Assembly (NCBI GenBank): GCA_964393335.1
Contig: CAYMTN010000145.1
Span: 1 to 14,070, forward strand
From: CAYMTN01 sp964393335
GTDB lineage: Bacteria; Chloroflexota; Anaerolineae; Aggregatilineales; Aggregatilineaceae
DNA length: 14,070 nucleotides
Direction: 5' to 3'
The notes beneath the pieces are model-generated. The model did not search any database. It saw only the letters and a list, made by a program, of their open reading frames with translations, and had not been told where the DNA came from. The first letter of the stretch is position 1. Each line of letters starts with the position of its first letter. Shown here piece by piece: positions 7,119 to 14,070 of the stretch. The position numbers and the translations under genes were made by a program.

Positions 7119-7949
7119 TTACGATGGATCGGGTGGCGTTCCCATCCACTGCATCGGCTCACCACTGCCGCCGCGCAGCGCCATGATGATCTCCGCCAGG
7201 ATACTCACGGCGATCTCTTTAGGCGTCTCCGCCTTCAACTCTAACCCAATCGGAGCGTGAACTCGTTGCAGGTCCTCCCGGCTGACACCCTGCTCGACGA
7301 GCGCCTCGACAGTTAGTGCCCACCGACGACGGCTGCCGATCAAACCGATATACGGCGCATCAGTCGCCAGCAGCGCCGGCAGCAGGTCCCTATCGACCAG
7401 CAGCCCGCGCGTCACGGCGGCGATGCACGTGCGGGCGGTAATGTGCGCCTGACTGACAACGTCGGCAGCGGCAACCTCAAGATAACCGTCCATGCCGGGA
7501 ATCTGCTCCGGCGTCGCGTAACCGGGCCGGTCATCGGCTACGACTACGCGCAGTTCCAGCCATTTCGCCAGTTCCGCAACCGCCTTGCCGACGTGCCCGC
7601 ATCCGATCACCAGAACGGTCGGCGGTGGCAGCAGCGGCTCGACAAACACGGTGACGGTGCCGCCGCATATGCCCGGATCGCCTGACGCGAGATCGCCCAG
7701 ATTATAACTCATCATGCTGGTCTGGCCGTCCTGGATCGCGGCCTGCGCTTCACGCATCACCAGCGCTTCCATCTCGCCGCCGCCTACGGTCCCGACAATC
7801 GAGCCGTCCGGCCAGACCAGCATCTTGCTGCCCGCCTGGCGCGGAACCGATCCTTGAGTCTGGACAACCGTAGCCAGCGCTGCCGGGCGTCCCTCGCGCT
7901 GGGCCGTAACGACTGCTTCGAACACCACCTGATCATCTTTGACAATCAC
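7119..7949 (-). CDS. xdhC: XdhC/CoxI family molybdenum cofactor maturation protein
   Basis: Protein of 276 residues with the two-domain layout of XdhC. Members bind molybdenum cofactor, protect its sulfurated form and hand it to the apo-hydroxylase; they are not part of the finished enzyme. The N-terminal XdhC/CoxI domain shows ATVVQTQGSVPRQAGSKMLV at 26-45, TVGGGEMEA at 54-62 and DPGICGGTVTVFVEP at 91-105, with Cys95 a candidate cofactor contact. The C-terminal Rossmann-type domain starts at VLVIGCGHVGKAVA (112-125) and includes IGLIGSRRR at 201-209 and HAPIGLELKAETPKEIAVSI at 231-250, a highly characteristic ending. GTG at 7949 overlaps the TGA of the XdhD-like gene (GTGA), so the two are probably translationally coupled. 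This suggests that XdhC serves that Mo protein in particular, though it may serve both. Confidence 0.94.
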   Translation of the reverse strand: MIVKDDQVVFEAVVTAQREGRPAALATVVQTQGSVPRQAGSKMLVWPDGSIVGTVGGGEMEALVMREAQAAIQDGQTSMMSYNLGDLASGDPGICGGTVTVFVEPLLPPPTVLVIGCGHVGKAVAELAKWLELRVVVADDRPGYATPEQIPGMDGYLEVAAADVVSQAHITARTCIAAVTRGLLVDRDLLPALLATDAPYIGLIGSRRRWALTVEALVEQGVSREDLQRVHAPIGLELKAETPKEIAVSILAEIIMALRGGSGEPMQWMGTPPDPS

Positions 7950-10900
7950 GATGCCCCGCCCTGCTCCGCGTCCGCAGCCCGCAGCGCCCGCCAGATCTTC
8001 TCCGGCAGCAGCGGCCCGTCCAGCACCCGTATGCCTGCCGCGTCATAAACCGCGTTCGCCAGGGCCGGGCCCACACCATCCAGTGGAATCTCGGCCACAG
8101 CTTTCGCGCCGAATGGCCCGCTTGGCTCGTATGTTTCAACGAAGATCACGCCCGTCTCAGGCATTTCGTCCGCCCGGTAGATTTTGTAGGGACCGAACGC
8201 CGGATTGAGCATCCGGCCTGACGCGTCGAACACCATCTCCTCACACTGGCCGTAGCCCAATGCCTGGACCATGCCGCCTTCAATCTGCCCGCTGGCCGTA
8301 ATCGGGTTGACGATGACACCGCCGTCCACCGCCATCACCATCTCATCGACAGAAAACTGGCCGGTTTCGGTATCCAGCGTGATGGTAACGAACTGCGCGG
8401 CAAACGGCGGCGGCGAGTCCGGGCTGACATAACTGCCCGTCGCCATGATCTGGTGCTGTTGGTCGTGATGCAGGCTATTGAGCGCGATCTCCCGGTGCGT
8501 CACATGGCGGCCATCCGGCGCAAATGCGGCCCGGTCGCGCAGGGCAATATCGTCCGGAGTCACTTCCGGGTAGTCACCTGCCTGCTTGTTGAACATACGC
8601 GCCGCAACCTCGCGCATCTGACGGGCGATTTTTTCCGCCGCGATCACCGTCGCCCGCCCAGAGATAAACGTCGTGCTGGACGCATACGCGCCCGTGTCAA
8701 ACGGCGTGAAGTCGGTATCGGACGAATAGGTGATGAAGTCTTCCGGCATACAGCCCAATACCTCTGCCGCCATCTGCGTCAGCACCGTATCCGAGCCGGT
8801 GCCCAGGTCTGTCGCGCCGACAAGCAGGTTAAACGACCCGTCATCATTGATCTTGATACTGGCCGCGCCCATATCCAGGCGAGGAATGGCCGTACCTTGC
8901 ATCACCGTCGCCACGCCAATGCCGCGCCGCAGATGGGGCTGGCCGGGCACAGTATGCCAGCGCGCATCCTGGTACTTTTCGGCCCACCCAATCGCCGCCG
9001 CGCCCTGTTCCACACACTCCGACAGGCCGCACGATTGGATGTATTCCGCTTCGGCCTCGCGGCCTTCGCTCCATGCTTTGCTGACCGGGTGCTCGTCGCC
9101 GGACTTGATCGCGTTCTTCAAGCGGAACTCAAGCGGATCAAAGCCCATTTCACGCGCGATGTACTCGATATGCTGTTCGAGCGCCCAGAATCCCTGGGGT
9201 ACGCCGTAACCACGATACGCGCCGCTCGGCGGCGTGTTGGTGTACACGATGTCAGTCCAGAACTTGATATTCGGCGCGTTGTACAGCGCCATTGCCTTGT
9301 GACCGGTGTTACCGGCCACCGTCATCGCGTGCGTGCCGCTCGCCCCTGTGTCACTCAGCGCGTACATCTGGTTGGCGACGATCCGGCCATCAGTGGTTAC
9401 GCCGGTTTTTATCGTGATATACATCGGGTGGCGCGACCGGCTCGCGAAAAATTCCTCGGCGCGCGTGTATTCGAGCCGCACGGGCCGCCCCGTGACAATC
9501 GTCAGGTGCGCGCAAATATCCTCGACCAAAATCTCCTGCTTCACGCCAAACCCACCGCCGATACGCGGTTTGATCACGCGAATCCGCTTTTCGGGCAGGC
9601 CCAACACCGGGGCCAGGATACGCCGCACGTGGAACGGAACCTGCGTGCTGGTGCGGATCACCAGCCGGTCATCTTCATCCCACCAGGTGACCGCCACGTG
9701 CGTCTCGATGGGCGTCTGCTGCACCTTGGGGCTGTAATACGTGGCTTCGAACACACGATCCGCCTGCGCGAAACCGTCCTCGACGCTGCCGACCTCCCAC
9801 TCGATCACGGCGGCGAGGTTGCGGTCTTTGTCCTCGATATGCCAGCTTTCCGGCTCATCGTGCAGCAGGGGCGCGCCCGGCTGCATGCTCGCGTGCGGGT
9901 CAAAAATCGCGGGCAGAACCTCGTATTCCACGTCGATCAATTCCAGCGCCTTCAGCGCGATTTCTTCAGTTTCAGCCGCCACCGCCGCGACACGATCCCC
10001 CACGAAACGGACCTTGTAGTCCAGGCTGTAATTGTCGTGCGGTCCCGGTTCGGGATCGCTCTGCCCGGCAGTCGTGTAGGGCACACGGGGCACATCTTCA
10101 TGGGTCAGCACGGCATGCACGCCGGGCAGCGCACGCGCCTTGCTCGCGTCGATCCGCGTGATGATCGCGTGCGCGTGCGGACTCAACAGCAGCTTGCCGA
10201 CCAGCATCCCGCGAAACTCAATATCATCGGTAAACGCCGGGTTACCCTGGGCCAGCTTGCGGGCATCCACCTTGCGGACCGGTTTGCCAACCTGCCGCAG
10301 CGTATCGACTTCCGGCGCGACGACCATCACCGGTTGTGTGCGGGTTGTCACACCCGGCGTCCGCCTGCCATCTCCGCCGAGTTCCGGTGACAGCGATTCG
10401 CCAGCAGGCAGGTCGTCGTCATGCGGCGGCGTGAACAGTCCCGGCGGCGCGGGAATGGCGCGCGGGTCGTCAATCGGCGGCACCGCCTCGCCCCGCATCA
10501 CCGCCGCCGCGCGCAGCACGGCTTCAACGGGCTTGACGTAACCCGTGCAGCGACACAACACACCGGCCAGCGCGGCGCGGACGTCGTGCGCGGTCGGGGC
10601 CGGATTCCGATCCAGCAGTGCTTTCGCCGCCAGGATCATGCCGGGTGTGCAATACCCGCACTGGATCGCGCCGGTTTCGATAAACGCCGTTTGCAGCGGG
10701 TGCAGCGGTTCCGAACCGCGCCAGCCGCGCTGCTGTGCGCCGCCAATGCCCTCGATGGTGACCACGTCACGCCCGGCGACCTGCACCGCCAGGATCAACG
10801 ACGAAACAACCGGCTTGCCATCCAACAGCACCACATCTGCGCCACTCTGGCCCGTGCTGTCACCATATTTGACGCCAAAAACACCGTTGTCGCGCAGCAT

Positions 10901-10972
10901 ACGCAGCAGTGACAGGTTAGGCGCGGCATCAAACTCGACGGCGCTGCCGTTCAACATAAAGTCAATCTTCAC
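7946..10972 (-). CDS. XdhD/YgfN-like molybdenum hydroxylase: degenerate Fe-S II, intact Fe-S I, Mo-binding domains
   Basis: Fused iron-sulfur/molybdopterin protein of 1008 residues. Residues 1-75 keep the ferredoxin-like fold of the family, but the four cluster cysteines are replaced by Asp38, Ser43, Asp46 and Ser58. Residues 85-158 keep the second cluster: Cys105 and Cys108 (CGYCTPG), Cys140 and Cys142 (CRCTG). A proline-rich linker (about 160-220) leads to the Mo domains: hammerhead around 230-350, IGGGFGVKQE at 471-480, GAYRGYGVPQG at 584-594 with Arg587, GATDLGTGSDT at 719-729, and FGAKAVAEIP at 954-963 with catalytic Glu961. Gln479 stands where xanthine oxidase has Glu802, so the substrate probably differs from that of the 740-residue subunit. 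Domain order and the lost cluster recall E. coli XdhD/YgfN, from memory. GTG at 10972 has GAGGAG eight bases upstream and lies five bases after the membrane-protein stop. xdhC follows with overlap. No FAD gene is adjacent. Confidence 0.92.
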   Translation of the reverse strand: MKIDFMLNGSAVEFDAAPNLSLLRMLRDNGVFGVKYGDSTGQSGADVVLLDGKPVVSSLILAVQVAGRDVVTIEGIGGAQQRGWRGSEPLHPLQTAFIETGAIQCGYCTPGMILAAKALLDRNPAPTAHDVRAALAGVLCRCTGYVKPVEAVLRAAAVMRGEAVPPIDDPRAIPAPPGLFTPPHDDDLPAGESLSPELGGDGRRTPGVTTRTQPVMVVAPEVDTLRQVGKPVRKVDARKLAQGNPAFTDDIEFRGMLVGKLLLSPHAHAIITRIDASKARALPGVHAVLTHEDVPRVPYTTAGQSDPEPGPHDNYSLDYKVRFVGDRVAAVAAETEEIALKALELIDVEYEVLPAIFDPHASMQPGAPLLHDEPESWHIEDKDRNLAAVIEWEVGSVEDGFAQADRVFEATYYSPKVQQTPIETHVAVTWWDEDDRLVIRTSTQVPFHVRRILAPVLGLPEKRIRVIKPRIGGGFGVKQEILVEDICAHLTIVTGRPVRLEYTRAEEFFASRSRHPMYITIKTGVTTDGRIVANQMYALSDTGASGTHAMTVAGNTGHKAMALYNAPNIKFWTDIVYTNTPPSGAYRGYGVPQGFWALEQHIEYIAREMGFDPLEFRLKNAIKSGDEHPVSKAWSEGREAEAEYIQSCGLSECVEQGAAAIGWAEKYQDARWHTVPGQPHLRRGIGVATVMQGTAIPRLDMGAASIKINDDGSFNLLVGATDLGTGSDTVLTQMAAEVLGCMPEDFITYSSDTDFTPFDTGAYASSTTFISGRATVIAAEKIARQMREVAARMFNKQAGDYPEVTPDDIALRDRAAFAPDGRHVTHREIALNSLHHDQQHQIMATGSYVSPDSPPPFAAQFVTITLDTETGQFSVDEMVMAVDGGVIVNPITASGQIEGGMVQALGYGQCEEMVFDASGRMLNPAFGPYKIYRADEMPETGVIFVETYEPSGPFGAKAVAEIPLDGVGPALANAVYDAAGIRVLDGPLLPEKIWRALRAADAEQGGAS

Positions 10973-10977
10973 TCCGC

Positions 10978-13584
10978 TTACTCCTCAATGGTGATTTCTC
11001 CAATAAACAGACGCCGGTCGGCATCCGCTCCTGCGCCCTCGACCGGGTAACGTTCCCCGGTGCGCGCGTCGTACAGGCCCACCGCCACTGCGTACGTCCC
11101 CGGCAGCAAATCGTCCGGCAGCGTGACGGTATGCAGGTCTTCAATCACACCCGGCAGCCAGTTTCCCGGCGGCAGTACGTCTCCGGCGGGCCGCGACACA
11201 GCCTGGGCTACCGGTTCGACATTCAGATTACTACGATTATACAAATGAATAAAAACAATGCCGTCGCCGGTTCCCGGAGCAGGTCCCTGCCACTCCAACG
11301 TGACGGCAAGCTGACCGGCCTGCTGTGACAGCGTATAATCCAGCAGCCGGACCGCGCCGCCAGCGCCGAATACGGCCACTGGCTCGGCATCTTCATCGAT
11401 CTGTGGCGAAAAATGCCCCTGGTACGCCCAATGATAATACGGCATATAAGCATCACCTGCCGGATCGTCGATCTGCGCGTCGATGCGGACGCGCGTCGTC
11501 TCACCCGTTATACGCGTCCCTGCTATCCACGTCACCACCTCGACCCACCGCCCCGGCACGCCCGGCTGGACGCGATTCACACGTTCGCCGTTGACCGACA
11601 CCGTGAACGGCACGCTGGTTCGCCCATGCACGCGCGTGACCAGAAGCAAATCCTCGCCGGGACGTGTTCGCAGCGTGAATTCTTCGCCACCCGTCAGCAC
11701 GCGCCCGCCATCCGTCGCCCAACACCCGTCTTCGGAATCCAGCCCGCAGGCGCGATAGGTGTGCCGGTAGACTTCGGTCACATACCCCGGTGGTTGAGCA
11801 TCCTGCCACCAGTGATACGCGTGATCCGCTTCGCTGTCCAGGTCGGCCACATCCACCTGGTCGACCAGCTCCAACCCGGCCACCGTTTCGAGGGTTGTCG
11901 TTTGCGCGATCTGCTCGACGGCGCGTGTATCCGACCAGTCCGCCTGGTAGACCGCCTGGTAACCGGTCGCCGCCGCCACGTTGTGATCCGGCAACTTCAC
12001 CGAAAACTCGGCCAACACGTCGCCAAAAACACCCGCATCGAGCACGTAGCGTAGCCCCTGGACATCTGGGTAAATCGCAAAATAATCCGGGCGATAGGCG
12101 CTGCCTGACATCGCCTCGAAGATCGCGCCGGGACCCTGCCGCCACGACCGCGCCGGGCCGGGCGTCGTCAGGCCCACCACGTCATACAGCGCGCGATCCC
12201 CAAAATAACGCACCAACCCTACGTCATGCGCACCGACGCGCGCATCTTCCGGCAAGTGATCGCGGACCCAACGCGCCATCGGCACCTGCTGATCGCGTAC
12301 CACCGACACGTTCTCGACGTAGTTTCGCGCAAAGGTAATCGTCGTCAGGGCAGAGGGAATCAGGATGAGCACAGGCAATCCCCAACGCGCCCAACGCAGG
12401 TTCAGCCGCGTGTCAAACAGGGTCCCCAACGCCGCCGACGCCCACGCCGCCGCCGGAAAAAACAGGGCCATCACGGGTAGTTGGTAACGCTTGAACTGCC
12501 AGAAAGCCGTATCCAGCGTCGCAACCGCCGCCGTGAGCGCGACGATCCAGGCCAGCATCAACACGGCGGGAGTCACGCGCCGCTTGCGCCAGGCCAGATA
12601 AACGCCGGTGATCAAAGCTGCGAGCGCCGCCTGGGCCAACAGAGGCGAAGTATAGGTGCCAAAATCCGGGCTGCGCCCGCTGAGCAATTCGCGCCACATA
12701 CGCGCGAAAAAATCCAGGCTGTCCAGCAAACGTTGATCAAGCGGCGCACCGGTGTTGTACAGGATCGATTTGGCCTGCATGCCAGACGATGACGCGCTGC
12801 CCGTCGCCAGGATATTGATCAGCGGCTGCACCAACCCGGCCAGCAGCGGCACGGCCAGCCAGGCCACCCGCCGGACGCGGGCATCCCTGCCCGGCGGCCA
12901 GGGAGACCACAGCAGCGCCAACACTGCGAATCCGGCGAGAATCAGCCCTTCAGGACGGACCAACACCATCAGCGCGGCGGCCACTACAGCCCGCCGGAAC
13001 CAGCCCCGCTGCACGCTGTAAAATGACAACAGCACGACAAACACAAACAGCGCCGTTTCCATGCCGCTCAGCGCCGCCCAGATAAACGGCCCTGACAACG
13101 CCAGCGCCAGCGCCAGCGCCAGCGCATACCCGGACCGGACAGGCTGGTTTGGTGTAAGGGGGCTGGCCAGCCCGATCAGGTATACCAGCCACGCCGCGCC
13201 CAAAAAACAGAGCGCACCGATCAGCAGCGCCCAATAGGCCAGTGACCAGCCATCAAACCCCAGGGCGTATCCAACAGCCAGCAGCGGCGGATACAACAGA
13301 CTTGTCCCACCGGACGTGGCCGGGTCGCCAGGGTTATAGACCAGCGGCTCGCCCTGCGCATACTGCCGGGCGTACTGGAAATGGATATAGGTGTCGTCCA
13401 GCGGCATCAACAGCGGATCAGCACTGGCCGATAGGCTGAGGCCAAGATACACAACAACGACCAGCCCTACCGTGACACAAAGGGCCAACCATGCAATCAC
13501 TTGCTGACGGCTGGCCCCTTTGGTGTGCTTCGCCGGGACGCTGTCATGCGCCTCTGGAACGGCGGAACGCGCCTCAGTTTGCAT
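10978..13584 (-). CDS. Multi-spanning GT-C type membrane protein (putative glycosyltransferase) with C-terminal extracytoplasmic domains
   Basis: Protein of 868 residues. A hydrophilic N-terminus (1-27) precedes about 11 predicted membrane segments, roughly at 28-50, 96-110, 116-140, 152-170, 176-191, 198-227, 239-260, 315-332, 338-356, 367-388 and 401-418. After the first segment comes DDTYIHFQYARQYAQGEPLV (63-82) followed by YNPG, a signature of GT-C polyprenyl-phosphate-sugar transferases of the AftB-like sort, with the Asp63-Asp64 pair as the likely catalytic site. Residues about 430-560 resemble the soluble segment common in this group (ARWVRDHLPEDARVGAHDVG at 437-456). Residues about 740-865 form a beta-rich domain (LLDYTLS, VTLEWQG, VFIHLYN, LPGTYAVAVGLYD) that I associate with Chloroflexota membrane glycosyltransferases. 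The sugar donor and acceptor are unknown. It starts at ATG 13584, 25 bases after the thioesterase. A role in the hydroxylase system is not evident, and co-transcription may be incidental. Confidence 0.85.
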   Translation of the reverse strand: MQTEARSAVPEAHDSVPAKHTKGASRQQVIAWLALCVTVGLVVVVYLGLSLSASADPLLMPLDDTYIHFQYARQYAQGEPLVYNPGDPATSGGTSLLYPPLLAVGYALGFDGWSLAYWALLIGALCFLGAAWLVYLIGLASPLTPNQPVRSGYALALALALALSGPFIWAALSGMETALFVFVVLLSFYSVQRGWFRRAVVAAALMVLVRPEGLILAGFAVLALLWSPWPPGRDARVRRVAWLAVPLLAGLVQPLINILATGSASSSGMQAKSILYNTGAPLDQRLLDSLDFFARMWRELLSGRSPDFGTYTSPLLAQAALAALITGVYLAWRKRRVTPAVLMLAWIVALTAAVATLDTAFWQFKRYQLPVMALFFPAAAWASAALGTLFDTRLNLRWARWGLPVLILIPSALTTITFARNYVENVSVVRDQQVPMARWVRDHLPEDARVGAHDVGLVRYFGDRALYDVVGLTTPGPARSWRQGPGAIFEAMSGSAYRPDYFAIYPDVQGLRYVLDAGVFGDVLAEFSVKLPDHNVAAATGYQAVYQADWSDTRAVEQIAQTTTLETVAGLELVDQVDVADLDSEADHAYHWWQDAQPPGYVTEVYRHTYRACGLDSEDGCWATDGGRVLTGGEEFTLRTRPGEDLLLVTRVHGRTSVPFTVSVNGERVNRVQPGVPGRWVEVVTWIAGTRITGETTRVRIDAQIDDPAGDAYMPYYHWAYQGHFSPQIDEDAEPVAVFGAGGAVRLLDYTLSQQAGQLAVTLEWQGPAPGTGDGIVFIHLYNRSNLNVEPVAQAVSRPAGDVLPPGNWLPGVIEDLHTVTLPDDLLPGTYAVAVGLYDARTGERYPVEGAGADADRRLFIGEITIEE
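10981..10986 (-). promoter_or_regulatory. Shine-Dalgarno site of the XdhD-like gene
   Basis: GAGGAG at eight bases from the GTG at 10972, lying within the last codons of the preceding membrane-protein gene. It fixes the start and implies that both genes sit on one transcript. Confidence 0.7.
13099..13125 (-). repeat. Hexanucleotide tandem repeat within the membrane-protein gene
   Basis: On the + strand the unit CCAGCG repeats four times at 13101-13124, with partial units at either side. It encodes alternating Ala-Leu (residues 154-163, five pairs) in a membrane helix. Copy-number change would add or remove whole Ala-Leu pairs without shifting the frame. Confidence 0.8.
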
Positions 13585-13609
13585 GGTTACACTTTGAACA
13601 AGACGGGCA

Positions 13610-14070
13610 TCAGGGATAAACCCGCCAGCCCACGTCCTGCGTCATCATCTGGTCAATCTGTTCGGGTGGGATATCAACCAGTGTTGCCGATCCCTCGACC
13701 GCTACCGTGCCATCCGCCAGCACGACCTCGCCGCTGACCATGACCATCCGGCCCCGATCCTTATCCACGCGCCCGCGCACGATGAATTCCTCATGCAGCG
13801 GCACCGGCCTGCGAAAGCGTGTTTCCATCTTGGCGGTGAACATGAACCGGGCCTCGGCAATGTCGTAAGAACCGTCTTCCGCCAGAATAGCACGCCCCAT
13901 CGTCTCATCGAGAATCGTCGCCAGGATGCCACCATGCACGACGCCGGGATAACTCTGGTACTGGTCACCCAACGTAACGCGCGCCAGGGCGCGGTACGGG
14001 CCATCGTTAAAGAACCGGATTTGCAGCCCACATGGATTCTCAACGCCGCACACAAAACACCAGCGGGCGC
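13610..14070 (-). CDS. PaaI-family hotdog thioesterase (5' end outside window)
   Basis: Acyl-CoA thioesterase-type hotdog protein; at least 152 residues are visible. The frame is open to the right edge, where ARWCFVCGVENPCGL carries the characteristic C-x-x-C-G-x-x-N-P-x-G-L opening of a common PaaI-like subgroup. A start inside the window (GTG at 14053) would cut this motif in half, so the true start lies beyond the window. The hotdog helix motif HGGILATILDETMG holds the usual catalytic Asp/Glu region. The strands after it (ARFMFTAKMETRFRRPVPL, then FIVRGRV, then SGEVVLADG) fit the fold. The substrate is unknown; such proteins hydrolyse aryl- or acyl-CoA esters. It ends 25 bases before the GT-C membrane protein and is probably in the same transcript, with no obvious functional tie to the hydroxylase genes. 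Confidence 0.88.
   Translation of the reverse strand, partial: ARWCFVCGVENPCGLQIRFFNDGPYRALARVTLGDQYQSYPGVVHGGILATILDETMGRAILAEDGSYDIAEARFMFTAKMETRFRRPVPLHEEFIVRGRVDKDRGRMVMVSGEVVLADGTVAVEGSATLVDIPPEQIDQMMTQDVGWRVYP

Noticed and set aside
8453..10390. A 645-codon open frame on the + strand opposite the XdhD-like gene
   Set aside because: The predicted protein is Arg/His-rich with no recognisable motif and lies wholly antisense to a gene with clear family signatures; such frames are common opposite GC-rich genes.
2118..10972. Selenocysteine in the hydroxylases
   Set aside because: No in-frame TGA interrupts any of these genes; selenium in this enzyme class is a labile non-selenocysteine cofactor, so none is expected.
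14051..14053. GTG at 14053 as the thioesterase start
   Set aside because: The frame remains open to the window edge and the conserved CFVCG motif spans this codon, so the gene starts outside the window.

Overview
The window is GC-rich and almost wholly coding, and every supported gene reads on the minus strand. Gene content and style suggest a member of the Chloroflexota, in the Anaerolineae or relatives: a GT-C membrane protein with a C-terminal beta-sandwich tail, a fused FAD/[2Fe-2S] hydroxylase subunit, and frequent GTG starts. This placement is inference, because there is no rRNA or other phylogenetic marker. Most of the window is a molybdenum-hydroxylase (xanthine dehydrogenase family) locus with the accessory set known from selenium-dependent molybdenum hydroxylases.

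In transcription order, from high to low coordinates. (1) The first group starts with a PaaI-type hotdog thioesterase whose 5' end lies outside the window, followed by a large multi-spanning GT-C type membrane protein. Five bases later comes a 1008-residue protein fusing an iron-sulfur region to a molybdopterin-binding subunit, which resembles E. coli XdhD/YgfN. An XdhC-family maturation protein overlaps it by four bases, and a metallophosphoesterase follows. (2) A 112-base gap holds a terminator-like inverted repeat and a possible extended -10 promoter. (3) The second group starts with a fused FAD-[2Fe-2S] subunit. A small two-helix membrane protein overlaps it by four bases. After a 107-base gap with competing inverted repeats comes the 740-residue molybdopterin subunit, then YqeB, then a YqeC-MocA fusion that runs off the left edge.

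How the genes work together. The 740-residue Mo subunit and the 493-residue FAD/Fe-S subunit together hold all the centres of a xanthine-dehydrogenase-type enzyme, with electrons passing Moco to Fe-S I to Fe-S II to FAD. MocA makes the cytosine-dinucleotide cofactor. XdhC binds the cofactor, protects it and delivers it. YqeB and YqeC are linked by co-occurrence to the selenium-dependent form of these enzymes. The second Mo protein has lost all four cysteines of its ferredoxin-like cluster while keeping the other cluster, and it has no FAD partner beside it. Its electron path must therefore differ from the standard one.

The points most worth a second look are that half-degenerate XdhD-like protein, the small membrane protein embedded between hydroxylase subunits, the YqeC-MocA fusion, and the two mutually exclusive hairpins ahead of the Mo-subunit start. 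No RNA genes, CRISPR arrays, insertion sequences or attachment sites were seen. No gap longer than 112 bases lies between genes.
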